In this document: positions 50,505 through 59,440 of the stretch, in pieces | How the letters are laid out: each line of letters opens with the position of its first letter | How positions within the stretch are numbered: position 1 is the first letter of the stretch | Notes under the pieces: generated by a model | What the model saw: only the letters and a program-made list of their open reading frames with translations | Database searches by the model: none | What the model was told of the DNA's origin: nothing | From: COMBO-56-21 sp963705355 | Lineage (GTDB): Archaea > Thermoplasmatota > Thermoplasmata > UBA10834 | Length of the DNA stretch: 64,000 bases | Reading direction: 5' to 3' | Assembly: GCA_963705355.1 (NCBI GenBank) | Contig: OY970070.1 | Location: 1,488,001-1,552,000, forward strand | Translations under genes and position numbers: made by a program

Positions 50505-53500
50505 ATGAAGAAATACTACAGGGAACCTGAAGGGGCGACCTTCCCACAGATGGAGGAGGAGATCCTCCGTACATGGGAACATCAGGGCATCCTCCAGAAA
50601 TCGAAGGAACGAATGCGGGACGGCAAGCCTCTCGTGTTCTGCGAAGGTCCGCCAACAGCTAACAGCCGGCCTCACATAGGACACGCGCTCACGCGCGCTG
50701 TGAAGGACGCCTTCCTGAGATACTACATGATGAACGGGCGCAAGATCGTCCCGTACATCGGTGGATGGGACTGCCATGGTCTTCCTGTCGAGCTCGAGAT
50801 CGAACGCTCTCTGGGAATCCAGTCCAAGAAGGAGATCGAGTCTCTTGGCATCGAGAAGTTCAACCAGCTCTGCCGCGAGAGCGTCGTGAAGTACAAGGCT
50901 GAGTGGGAACAGATGAGCCGGAGGATCGGCTACTCGATCGACTACGAGAACGCCTATCTGACGATGTCACGCGACTACATCGAGAGCGTCTGGTGGTCGC
51001 TCAAACAGCTTCATTCCAGGGGCATGCTCTCGAAAGGACACAAGGTTGTTCCCTACTGTCCCCGGTGCGGCACCACGCTGAGCACGCACGAGGTCGCTCT
51101 CGGTTTCAAGGAAACCGAGGACCGGTTCATCGTTGTGAAGTTCCCGTTGAAGGGGACCGAGATGAAGCTGCTCGCATGGACAGCGACGCCATGGGCGTTG
51201 GTTGCGAATGCGTTACTGGCGGTCGATGCGGACCGAGACTACGTCCTCTTCGAGCACGGAGGGGAGAAGCTCGTGGTCTCAGATGCTAAACGGGAGCTGG
51301 TCGCCCCTTCCGATAATGTCCTCGCGACGATCAAGGGCAAGGAACTCGTAGGCAAGGAGTACGAACCTCCCTTCAGGTATCACGATTTCTCTGGGCCGGT
51401 TTTCAAGATAGTCCATTCGGCCGAGGTTTTGCAGGAGGAAGGCACGGGCATCATGAGCGTCTCGCCCCCGTACGGCTCCACCGACTTCGAGCTGGGTTCT
51501 GCGGCGGGCGTGGAACTCTTCGATCCTATCGACTCTTCTGGAAGATTCACGAATGTCGTCTCCGAGCTCGCGGGCAAACTCGCGCGTGATTCCGATTCGG
51601 AAATCATGCGCATGCTCGAATCGAAAGGCCTGCTCTTCCGTTGGGGACTCCTCAAGCACTCATACCCATTCTGCTGGAGATGCGACTCCGCCTTGATCTA
51701 CAAGGCGCTCGATTCTTGGTTTGTGCGGACGGCCGAATCAAAGAACCGCATCATCGAACTCAATGAAGAGATCAAGTGGGTGCCGGAGACGTTCAAGCAC
51801 GGCAGGTTCGGCAACTTCCTTGCGGACGTCAAGGATTGGGCCATCAGCAGGAGCAGATACTGGGGCACTCCTCTGCCGATCTGGAGCTGCCCAAACGGCC
51901 ATGAGGTCTGTGTGGGCAGTTACGAAGAGCTTAGGGCGCTATCCTCGGTCAATTTCCCTGAGGATTTTGATTTTCATAGACCTTCGGTCGACCAGATTCA
52001 GCTTGCATGTCCTCGCTGCAAGGAGAAGATGCTGAGAGAGGAGTTCGTGATTGACTGCTGGTACGATTCTGGCTGCGCGCCGTTCGCCCAGTATCATTAC
52101 CCCTTCGAGAACATCGAAGAGTTCGATACACACAGATCGGTTGACTTCATAGCCGAAGGAGTCGACCAGACAAGGGGCTGGTTCTACACTCAGCTTGCAC
52201 TCGGCACATTGCTCTTCGACAAGCCCGCATTCATGTCAGTCCTCGTTCTGGGGCATGTTCTCGACGAGCATGGCAGGAAGATAACGAAGGACGCGGACAA
52301 CGTTGTGTACGCCGACGATGTTTTCGCCAGCGTCGGCGCGGACGCCTCTCGTCTCTTCTTCCTCGGAAACCCGGTCTGGCAACCGGTCCAGTTCTCCAAG
52401 GAGAATGTCAGAGAGACGATGGTCGGCACGCTGAACACCCTCCTCAATGTCTATGTCTTCTTCGCATCGAATGCGAATGCGTATGGATTCAGGCCTCAGC
52501 CTGAGTACGGCAGGACCCACGACCTGGACCGGTGGATCATTTCTCGGCTTAATTCGACGGCCAGAGAAGCCAGAGACGGCTTCGATAACTTGGAAGTGCA
52601 TCGCACGGTCAGGGCGATTCGGTCTTTTGTTGGCGATCTGAGCAACTGGTATGTCCGCCGGTCTCGACGCAGGTTCTGGGAGGAGAACGACCCACAGGAC
52701 CGCTTCTCCGCTCACTGCACGCTCAACGAGTGTCTCGTCACCTTGTCTAAGCTCATGGCCCCGATCACCCCGTTCTTTGCCGACTGGATGTACCAGAGTC
52801 TGCGCGGTCCGAAGGAAAGCGTCCATCTTGAGGCCTACCCATCTGTCAATGAGGACCTCATCAATGGCACTCTTGAGAGACAGATTGCTCTTGTCATGAT
52901 TGCAGTCGAGGCTGGGCGGTTAGCTAGGCAGAAAGTGAACGCCAAACTGCGCCAGCCCCTTCCAGAGGTGGTCATAGCTGCGGACACCGACAGAGCCTGG
53001 ACCCTCCGCCGGTTCGAGAAGATGATAGCGGACGAGCTCAACGTGAAGAAGGTTGAAGTCCTCGATAGCAGGGACAAGATGGTCCAATACGCGGTTTCGC
53101 CGAACCTGAAGACCTTGGGTCCGAAGCTGAAGGAGGCAGCCTCCGAGGTGTCCAAGCTCCTTTCAAAGGTCGATGAGAACGAACTGGTCAAGCATCTGCG
53201 GACCAAGGGCAGGATCCGGCTGGGCGGCTTCGACTTGACCGAGGAGGATGTCATCGTCTCCGAGAAGGAGAAACCCGGATTCTCTCACGCATCAGTCGAT
53301 GACATACATGTCTACATCGCGCTCGAGATTCCGCAGAACTTGAAACTCGAAGGCCTGTCAAGGGAGATCATCAGACGAATCCAGCACATGCGTAAAGAGT
53401 TGAAGCTCGAGTTCGAAGACCCTGTGGACGTCGAGTATTCCGGGCATCCTAACCTGGAGATAGCGCTGTCAGTCCACAGAGATCACATAGCGCGCGAGAC

Positions 53501-53603
53501 GCATGCGCGAGCCATCACAAAGAAAGAGCCATCCGAAGGGGGCCAGAAATGGATGATCAACAAGATGCCACTGGAGTTGTCAGTCAGGCGGTCTGAACGT
53601 TGA
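50505..53603 (+). CDS. ileS: Isoleucyl-tRNA synthetase
   Basis: A 1032-aa class Ia synthetase. PHIGH is at 56-60, with GWDCHGLPVELEIERSLG and the C-terminal anticodon-binding domain. It has CxxC zinc knuckles (CPRCGTT and CPRCKEK). Two motifs deviate: the KMSKS loop is KITKD (592-596), and the editing-domain motif usually near WTTTPWTLPSN is WTATPWALVAN from residue 225. ATG 50505 follows GGAGGGG by eight bases. Expression appears controlled by the isoleucine leader peptide upstream. Confidence 0.95.
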   Translation: MKKYYREPEGATFPQMEEEILRTWEHQGILQKSKERMRDGKPLVFCEGPPTANSRPHIGHALTRAVKDAFLRYYMMNGRKIVPYIGGWDCHGLPVELEIERSLGIQSKKEIESLGIEKFNQLCRESVVKYKAEWEQMSRRIGYSIDYENAYLTMSRDYIESVWWSLKQLHSRGMLSKGHKVVPYCPRCGTTLSTHEVALGFKETEDRFIVVKFPLKGTEMKLLAWTATPWALVANALLAVDADRDYVLFEHGGEKLVVSDAKRELVAPSDNVLATIKGKELVGKEYEPPFRYHDFSGPVFKIVHSAEVLQEEGTGIMSVSPPYGSTDFELGSAAGVELFDPIDSSGRFTNVVSELAGKLARDSDSEIMRMLESKGLLFRWGLLKHSYPFCWRCDSALIYKALDSWFVRTAESKNRIIELNEEIKWVPETFKHGRFGNFLADVKDWAISRSRYWGTPLPIWSCPNGHEVCVGSYEELRALSSVNFPEDFDFHRPSVDQIQLACPRCKEKMLREEFVIDCWYDSGCAPFAQYHYPFENIEEFDTHRSVDFIAEGVDQTRGWFYTQLALGTLLFDKPAFMSVLVLGHVLDEHGRKITKDADNVVYADDVFASVGADASRLFFLGNPVWQPVQFSKENVRETMVGTLNTLLNVYVFFASNANAYGFRPQPEYGRTHDLDRWIISRLNSTAREARDGFDNLEVHRTVRAIRSFVGDLSNWYVRRSRRRFWEENDPQDRFSAHCTLNECLVTLSKLMAPITPFFADWMYQSLRGPKESVHLEAYPSVNEDLINGTLERQIALVMIAVEAGRLARQKVNAKLRQPLPEVVIAADTDRAWTLRRFEKMIADELNVKKVEVLDSRDKMVQYAVSPNLKTLGPKLKEAASEVSKLLSKVDENELVKHLRTKGRIRLGGFDLTEEDVIVSEKEKPGFSHASVDDIHVYIALEIPQNLKLEGLSREIIRRIQHMRKELKLEFEDPVDVEYSGHPNLEIALSVHRDHIARETHARAITKKEPSEGGQKWMINKMPLELSVRRSER

Positions 53604-54081
53604 CCTTGGTCTTCTGAAGGTCCACTTTCTTCTCCATGTAGAATGCATGCCTTCCGGAACCGTAGAAGTCCTGTATTGATGTTTTTACCTCGTATCCTCT
53701 CGATGCGTAAAGCGCGATCGCGAGCTTGTTCGAGGCCTCGACCTCCAATGAGTATCTTACGAGACCTTGCGAGCGGAAGACTCTCTCGCACTCGTCCAGC
53801 AACGCCGCGCCTATCCCTGATCCCCTTCGTTGTTTGAGCACGGCGATGGACGCTATCTTGCCGTGAAGATCGAGCTCGGAAACCATGCACATCGCGGATC
53901 CTACGATCTCGCTTCCGTCGAAGGCAACCAATACAAAGGTATCGTCCCTCATCACGAAGGCGTGGACTGTCTCCGCATTGAATTTCTCTGACCCGAAGCA
54001 GTCTTCCTCGATCTTCAACAATCCAGGGAGGTCCCCTTCGTCGGCCGGCCGGATGTTCACTGTCAGCCTTACTGTCTCCAT
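53584..54081 (-). CDS. GNAT family N-acetyltransferase (RimI-like)
   Basis: A 165-aa GNAT enzyme. The acetyl-CoA-binding motif is LKQRRGSGIGAALLDECERVF, followed by SLEVEASNKLAIALYASRGYE, typical of RimI/Ard1-type N-terminal acetyltransferases. The substrate is not certain. ATG 54081 gives the family start; an upstream extension to 54150 overlaps the divergent asnS promoter. The 3' end overlaps ileS by 20 bases. Confidence 0.85.
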   Translation of the reverse strand: METVRLTVNIRPADEGDLPGLLKIEEDCFGSEKFNAETVHAFVMRDDTFVLVAFDGSEIVGSAMCMVSELDLHGKIASIAVLKQRRGSGIGAALLDECERVFRSQGLVRYSLEVEASNKLAIALYASRGYEVKTSIQDFYGSGRHAFYMEKKVDLQKTKVNVQTA

Positions 54082-54111
54082 TGAATATCTCTGTTGTGGC
54101 GCATCGAAGGG

Positions 54112-54119
54112 CTTATATT
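54112..54119. promoter_or_regulatory. TATA box shared by asnS and the GNAT gene
   Basis: CTTATATT lies 28.5 bases before the asnS ATG (54144) and, read as AATATAAG on the minus strand, about 34 bases before the GNAT ATG (54081). The 62-base gap holds no second TATA box of equal quality. Confidence 0.55.
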
Positions 54120-54143
54120 CGGCATGACTCTTCTCGCATCTGG

Positions 54144-55433
54144 ATGCCATCCATCAAAGAGGTTCTCTCAAAGGACCGGGCAGGAAAGGGGGTCGAGGTC
54201 CGAGGCTGGATATACCGCACGCGGAGCAGCGGCGGGATTGTGTTCGCCGTCCTGAGAGACGCAACAGGCATCGTCCAAGTCACTGTCAAGAAAGGGAGCG
54301 TCCCAAACGACCAGTTCGAAGCTGCAACGAAAGCCGGCATCGAGTCTTCCGTCATCATAGCTGGCGATGTGGCAGAGGACAAGCGTGCTCCTGGTGGCTT
54401 TGAGATCAGAGCCAGCAAGTTCCAGGTGATCGGCTACTCCGAGGCTTTTCCGATAACTGAGTATCAGAGCACGGAGTTGCTTCTGGACCTGCGGCATCTC
54501 TGGATAAGATCCCGCGAGCAGACCGCAGTGTCAAGGATCAAGGCCTCTCTTCTCAGGGGCGCTCGCGAATGGTTCCATGAGAACGACTACGTTGAGGTCA
54601 CGCCTCCCATCATAACCGGCGTCGCCCCGGAAGGAAGCACGACGCTGTTCCAGGTCAAGTACTACGACAGGATCGCATATCTCTCGCAGAGCGCTCAGTT
54701 CTACCTCGAATCGCTCATCTATTCGCTTGAGCGCGTATGGGCACTCACCCCCTCCTTCAGAGCAGAGAAATCCAGGACGCCTAGGCATCTCTCGGAATAC
54801 TGGCACATGGAGATGGAGGCCGCATGGATGGACAACGAAGGGAACATGAAGGTCCAGGAAGAGCTCGTGACCGCGATGGTGAAGAATGCACTGAAGGAGT
54901 GTCCCGACGATTTCAAGCTCCTGAAGAGGGAGGTCAGCCCACTGAAGAAGATCGAGCCTCCTTTCGAACGCATGAAGTACGAAGAGGCTATGGAATATCT
55001 CCAAAAGAAGGGCCATGACGTCTCATGGGGCAGCGACCTCGGCGCGGTCGAGGAGCGCACACTTACAATCGATCGCGAGATTCCGATGTTCGTGATCAAC
55101 TATCCGAAGGAGCTGAAACCGTTCTACATGAAGGAGAACCCGGACGACCCCAGAACCTACAAGAACAGCGACCTCCTTGCCCCAGAGGGCTTCGGCGAGA
55201 TCGTCGGTGGCAGTGAAAGGGAGACGGATAACGCCCTGCTCTTGGAGCGCCTGAGAGAGAAGGGCGAGGATATGGACAGCTACCAGTGGTACCTCGACCT
55301 CAGGAAGTACGGTTCCGTTCCGCACTCGGGCTTCGGGCTCGGCATGGAGCGGATCGTCACATGGGTCTGCAAGCTGGACCACATCAGGGACTCCATCCCA
55401 TACCCGCGCACTGTTGCGCGCGTGTACCCGTGA
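54144..55433 (+). CDS. asnS: Asparaginyl-tRNA synthetase
   Basis: A 429-aa class IIb synthetase. The N-terminal OB-fold (KGVEVRGWIYRTRSSGGIVF) is followed by the catalytic core with motif 2 RAEKSRTPRHLSEYWHME and motif 3 GSVPHSGFGLGMERIVTW. LAPEGFGEIVGGSERE and the Glu/Asn-pocket pattern fit AsnRS more than AspRS. The mRNA is leaderless from the TATA box at 54112. Its presence suggests direct Asn-tRNA charging in place of, or beside, the amidotransferase route. Confidence 0.92.
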   Translation: MPSIKEVLSKDRAGKGVEVRGWIYRTRSSGGIVFAVLRDATGIVQVTVKKGSVPNDQFEAATKAGIESSVIIAGDVAEDKRAPGGFEIRASKFQVIGYSEAFPITEYQSTELLLDLRHLWIRSREQTAVSRIKASLLRGAREWFHENDYVEVTPPIITGVAPEGSTTLFQVKYYDRIAYLSQSAQFYLESLIYSLERVWALTPSFRAEKSRTPRHLSEYWHMEMEAAWMDNEGNMKVQEELVTAMVKNALKECPDDFKLLKREVSPLKKIEPPFERMKYEEAMEYLQKKGHDVSWGSDLGAVEERTLTIDREIPMFVINYPKELKPFYMKENPDDPRTYKNSDLLAPEGFGEIVGGSERETDNALLLERLREKGEDMDSYQWYLDLRKYGSVPHSGFGLGMERIVTWVCKLDHIRDSIPYPRTVARVYP

Positions 55434-55448
55434 AGAGCTCGTCCGAGG

Positions 55449-56531
55449 TCAGGACATTCTCGAGCAGTACTCGGAGTAGACATCGGCCGCTCTGATGATC
55501 TGAGCGAGCTCCACATGCTCGTCGTTGCAGTGGCATATCCTCGGATCCCCCGGACCGCAGACCATCAGCGCCTTGTTCGCGTTCCTGAACATGACCATCT
55601 CGGTCGCATATGACACGGCGGTGATTTTCGCAGCTGATCCGATGACGTTCTTGAGTGTTTGGACCGCAGGCGATCCGATGTCAGTCTCAACCGGATCGAG
55701 TTCGTGCAGGACCTTGATCTCATAGCCATCGTTCCCAATCCGGTCCTTGATGAGTTTCAGCACCTTTCCGGTGTTCATGTCTGTAGGATAGCGGATGTCA
55801 ATCTCCGCTGTGCAACTGTCAGGAATCACGTTAATCCTCGTGCCGCCTTTGATGGTGTCCACGCACATGGTCATCTCTTGGACGGGATTCTTCGGTATCC
55901 TCTGGAGATCCTCCGTCTTGCTCAGCATCCTGATGAGTTTCGCAATCGCATTGTCTCCCAACTCCGGCATGCTGGCATGGGCAGAGACTCCTTTCGTGCT
56001 GATGGAAAAGTGGAGCAGCCCTTTCTCCTTCACGACTATGTCAAAGGAAGTCGGTTCGGCAACGAGGACCGCGGGTGCCGTTCTAATCGCCGGATCGTTT
56101 GCAGCTGCGCCCGCCCCAATCATGGTCGTCTCCTCGTCAGTCGTGAAGCACAGCGAAAAGGGCACATTGGCACCGACCATGTCCTCTGCCGCCAACAGCA
56201 TAGCCGTACAGCCACCTTTCATGTCGCACGAGCCTCGACCGTACAGCTTGCCGTCCACGATCTCCCCGTCATCGTACCCCCAATCGGTTCCGTGAGGTAC
56301 GGTGTCCAGATGGCCTGAGAGGGCGACCCCTTTCTTCCCGAACTGCGCCACGATCGCAGGTTTTTTCTGATCTCCGAGATACCGAGGTTCCAGTTCCAGC
56401 TTCCTCAGCTTGGACGAAACGTAGTCGACGATGGGTTTGTCGTCGTCCTCTGAAGTGCTCTTCATTAGCACGAGATCCGTCAGGATCTCCTTCGCCCTCT
56501 CGTTCCTCACCAGCTCACCTGGTCTTGGCAT
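55449..56531 (-). CDS. M20 family metallopeptidase / ArgE-DapE-type deacylase
   Basis: A 360-aa M20 enzyme. Zinc ligands are in LSGHLDTVPHG, YGRGSCDMKGG and the general-base TDEE, with VAEPTSFD; the dimerisation lid follows, and the last metal His is in CGPGDPRICHCNDEHVEL. Substrate could be acetylated amino acids, succinyl-diaminopimelate or short peptides. ATG 56531 overlaps the end of the M42 gene by 17 bases, so the two are coupled. Confidence 0.85.
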   Translation of the reverse strand: MPRPGELVRNERAKEILTDLVLMKSTSEDDDKPIVDYVSSKLRKLELEPRYLGDQKKPAIVAQFGKKGVALSGHLDTVPHGTDWGYDDGEIVDGKLYGRGSCDMKGGCTAMLLAAEDMVGANVPFSLCFTTDEETTMIGAGAAANDPAIRTAPAVLVAEPTSFDIVVKEKGLLHFSISTKGVSAHASMPELGDNAIAKLIRMLSKTEDLQRIPKNPVQEMTMCVDTIKGGTRINVIPDSCTAEIDIRYPTDMNTGKVLKLIKDRIGNDGYEIKVLHELDPVETDIGSPAVQTLKNVIGSAAKITAVSYATEMVMFRNANKALMVCGPGDPRICHCNDEHVELAQIIRAADVYSEYCSRMS

Positions 56532-57561
56532 CCCTGGCTATCCTCTCTACCAGTTTCACGATGAGCTTGGACATGTTCTCCATGTCCTTGAGGCTGGCGC
56601 ACTCCGTCGGCGAGTGAGTGTATCTCATGGCGATGCCGAGCGCCATCATTAGCGCCCCGTACTCCTGAACGACCGAGCCATCAGTAGTGCCCCCGCCAGA
56701 GCCGTATTGGAGCGGGATCTTGGCCGCCTTTGCGACCTCCTCCACGAGCTTCCTCATCTTCGGGGAGGCAATTGCGTAGTTGTCGAACATCCTCATCGCC
56801 GGGCCTTGGCCAAGGCACACCTTCTCGTAGGTTTCGCCCTGCTTCGGCGCATCGGTTGTCGTCATCGTGTCGATTGCGAAGACGAAGTCCGGCCTGTACA
56901 TGAACCCGGCGACCTTCGCGCCTTTCAGCCCCATCTCTTCCTGTACGCTCCAGATGAATGCGATCCTCACGGGAAGCTTCTTGTCCTTGAGCTTCTCCAG
57001 GACGTCCAGCAGGATCGCACACCCCATCCTGTCATCCACAGCTCGCGCGCATATGATGTCCGGCGTGAGGTATGTGATGTCCTTCTTGAAGACCATCGGG
57101 TCTAGGACCCGGACGCCCTTCTTCTCGGTCTCCTTCTTGCTCCTGGTGCCGACGTCGACCCTGACCTCCTCCCAGCTGACGACCTTCTTCCTGTCGTCCG
57201 ATTCGGTCATTAGGTGAGGGGGCTTTAGGCCGAGCACTCCCGTAACGATCCCCTTCTGAGTCTTGATTTGGACGACACGTCCCACCAGTGTGCGGTCGTC
57301 GATCCCGCCGACCTTCCTGATCCTGAGGGAACCATCGTCTTCGATCCTCGTCACAATCAGTCCGAGCTCGTCCATGTGTGCGATGAGCATCACGACGGGG
57401 CCTTTGTCTCCGATCGTTGCGTGGAGGTTGCCAATGTTGTCCTCGCGAGCCTCTACGTCGAGTTCTTTGACTTTCTTCTGGATGTATTCTCTGATGTCGT
57501 CCTCGTACCCGGAGACTCCGGGGACCTTGATCATCTCTTCAAGTACCTGTTTCACGTCCAA
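56515..57561 (-). CDS. M42 family aminopeptidase (tetrahedral TET type)
   Basis: A 348-aa M42 peptidase. Metal-site motifs are MLIAHMDELGLIV, CARAVDDRMGCAILL, WSVQEEMGLKGAKVAG and FAIDTMTT, with a late His in RYTHSPTECASL. The family forms dodecameric tetrahedra that trim peptides released by the proteasome. Start is TTG 57561, right after the gcvT stop; GTG two codons later is possible. Confidence 0.92.
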   Translation of the reverse strand: MDVKQVLEEMIKVPGVSGYEDDIREYIQKKVKELDVEAREDNIGNLHATIGDKGPVVMLIAHMDELGLIVTRIEDDGSLRIRKVGGIDDRTLVGRVVQIKTQKGIVTGVLGLKPPHLMTESDDRKKVVSWEEVRVDVGTRSKKETEKKGVRVLDPMVFKKDITYLTPDIICARAVDDRMGCAILLDVLEKLKDKKLPVRIAFIWSVQEEMGLKGAKVAGFMYRPDFVFAIDTMTTTDAPKQGETYEKVCLGQGPAMRMFDNYAIASPKMRKLVEEVAKAAKIPLQYGSGGGTTDGSVVQEYGALMMALGIAMRYTHSPTECASLKDMENMSKLIVKLVERIARDAKTR

Positions 57562-57562
57562 T

Positions 57563-58726
57563 TCAATCCCTCTTCACGAAAGGCGGTTTCACTATCTCAG
57601 CCGACACAAGCGTGTCCCTGACCCTGATCTGAATCTTCGTCCCCGGCTTGGCCATCGTGACCGGAACATAGCCCATCGCGATGCCCTTCTTCAGTACGGG
57701 CGAGAGCGTGCCGCTCGTGACCTGGCCGACTCTGGCGCCTTCGGCAAGGATCTCGTACCCGTGTCTCGGTATGCCCCTGTCCTCCGCCACCATGCACACG
57801 AGCTTGTCGTATGAGCCTGTGGCCTTCTGCTGCTCGAGCGGCTGCTTCCCTATGAAGTCGTGCTTCCAATCTATGACCCAGCCGGGGCCGGTCTGAAGCG
57901 AAGTTTGCGTGCCGTCGAAGTCCGTGCCCGAGAGCAGGAGCGACTTCTCGAGCCTGAGCGTGTCTCTTGCACCAAGCCCTATGGGCTTGAGCCCGAAGGC
58001 CCTGCCCTTCTCGAGCACCGCCCTCCACACCGCGACGGCGTCCGCGTTCTCAATGAGAATTTCGAACCCATCCTCGCCCGTGTAACCCGTGCGGGACACG
58101 AATGCCTTGATGCCGTTGCCGGAGCCGTTCATCGGCGTCCTGTTCCTCAGGAGCGCTGTCTTCGGTTCCGAGCCTGCGGCAGCCACCTTGTCCAGCCGCG
58201 CAAACCCGGCCCAGAAGGATTTCAGTGAGTCGAGGTTGGCTGATGTGAGCTGCTCGATGACATCCTTGGCCGTGGGCCCCTGAACCGCGATGCACGCGAG
58301 GTCCGTCGACTCGTCATGGAGCTCCTGCCCGTGCAAATGCCCCTCGACCCACTTCCTCATCTTCTGGGTGGTTGCAGCGTTTGGCACCATAAGGAACTCG
58401 TCCTCGCCCAGTGCCGTCACGATCGTGTCGTCGAGAATTCTGCCCTGGTCGTCGAGTATGTGCGCGTACACGCACCTTCCAGCAGGCTGGCACTGAACCT
58501 CGTTCGTGCAGATCGTGTCCATGACGAGGCCAGCGTGTTTCCCCCTGATGATGAAGTCCCCCATGTGAGAGACGTCGAAAGCTCCTGACCTCCTCCTCAC
58601 GGTCATGTGCTCGTCCATGATCGTGGAGTACTGGATGGGCATGTCCCACCCTGCGAACCAGACCATCTTCGCACCCAAGGCGACATGAAGGTCGTGCAAC
58701 GGGGTCTTGTGCATCGAGGACCGCAT
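57563..58726 (-). CDS. gcvT: Aminomethyltransferase (glycine cleavage T protein)
   Basis: A 387-aa GcvT that transfers the C1 unit of glycine to tetrahydrofolate or an archaeal pterin. It has KTPLHDLHVALGAKMVWFAG, the DVSHMGDFIIRG catalytic Asp region, SRTGYTGEDGFEIL and LGARDTLRLEKSLLL. The P, H and L proteins of the system are not in the window. ATG 58726 is used; ATG 58714 gives the commonest N-terminus. Confidence 0.92.
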   Translation of the reverse strand: MRSSMHKTPLHDLHVALGAKMVWFAGWDMPIQYSTIMDEHMTVRRRSGAFDVSHMGDFIIRGKHAGLVMDTICTNEVQCQPAGRCVYAHILDDQGRILDDTIVTALGEDEFLMVPNAATTQKMRKWVEGHLHGQELHDESTDLACIAVQGPTAKDVIEQLTSANLDSLKSFWAGFARLDKVAAAGSEPKTALLRNRTPMNGSGNGIKAFVSRTGYTGEDGFEILIENADAVAVWRAVLEKGRAFGLKPIGLGARDTLRLEKSLLLSGTDFDGTQTSLQTGPGWVIDWKHDFIGKQPLEQQKATGSYDKLVCMVAEDRGIPRHGYEILAEGARVGQVTSGTLSPVLKKGIAMGYVPVTMAKPGTKIQIRVRDTLVSAEIVKPPFVKRD

Positions 58727-58805
58727 CGGCTCTTCTGTCCAAAAGCTTATTCGACGTAACAATGCAATTGACACGCTGGAAAAACGACTTTGCGCTGAAG
58801 GATCT

Positions 58806-59321
58806 TCAGCGGTACTGGTCTATCAGCGTCGTGAAGTCTTTTTCGAGGCCCACGCTCATCGCGGGCTGCTCGATGACCTCCACGTTCCTCTCGAGCAACG
58901 CGAGCTCCTTCTCGCTGAACGCATTCGGGCTGATCGGAATCAGAATTGTCGAGCGGCTCTGCATGACCTGCTCGTTGATGTGCTCAACGAACCTCAAGAC
59001 CTGTTGGAAGCCGTTGTTGATCACGAGGTACTCGAGGCCGTCGATCAGCACGACGCATCTCTTGTATCGCTCGACGAAAGAAGATATGACCGTTGCGAGT
59101 GTGCCGATGCTTGTCGGGTTGTGGTGGTCCACTCCGGGCGTGTGGCTGAGCCACAGGATCCTTGTATCCTTCAGGTCGAACGCCTCCCTGACCTTTTCGG
59201 GGAATTGCCTTGTGACGCACAGTCCCGGCACGCCATCCGTCAGGCTGGATTCGAAGAGCTTGTACGCGAGGAATGGCTTGCGCTCCCTGACAACATGGCA
59301 AAGACCCTCCTGGACGCGCAC
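58806..59321 (-). CDS. DUF835 protein linked to cdc6
   Basis: A DUF835 protein of at least 171 aa, paralogous to the one at 14955: CHVVRERKPFLAYKLFESSL, GLCVTRQFPEKVREAF, ILWLSH, VVLIDGLEYLVINNGF and LALLERNVEVI. TATTTATA at 59395-59402 predicts transcription from about 59371, ruling out the longer ORF to 59444. Standard start is GTG 59321, but GGGAGG (59363-59368) is eight bases before an in-frame ATT at 59354, which could be the real start. It follows cdc6 on the same strand. Confidence 0.75.
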   Translation of the reverse strand: MRVQEGLCHVVRERKPFLAYKLFESSLTDGVPGLCVTRQFPEKVREAFDLKDTRILWLSHTPGVDHHNPTSIGTLATVISSFVERYKRCVVLIDGLEYLVINNGFQQVLRFVEHINEQVMQSRSTILIPISPNAFSEKELALLERNVEVIEQPAMSVGLEKDFTTLIDQYR

Positions 59322-59440
59322 TTCCTCGAGGGCTGGCTTATCTTCGTCAGTAATGCGCTGACCCTCCCTTGGAAAGCTTACACGGAGGCGGCCGTATTTA
59401 TAGGTTCTGACTGAGGGTACACGTACCATTCGCAGGACGT

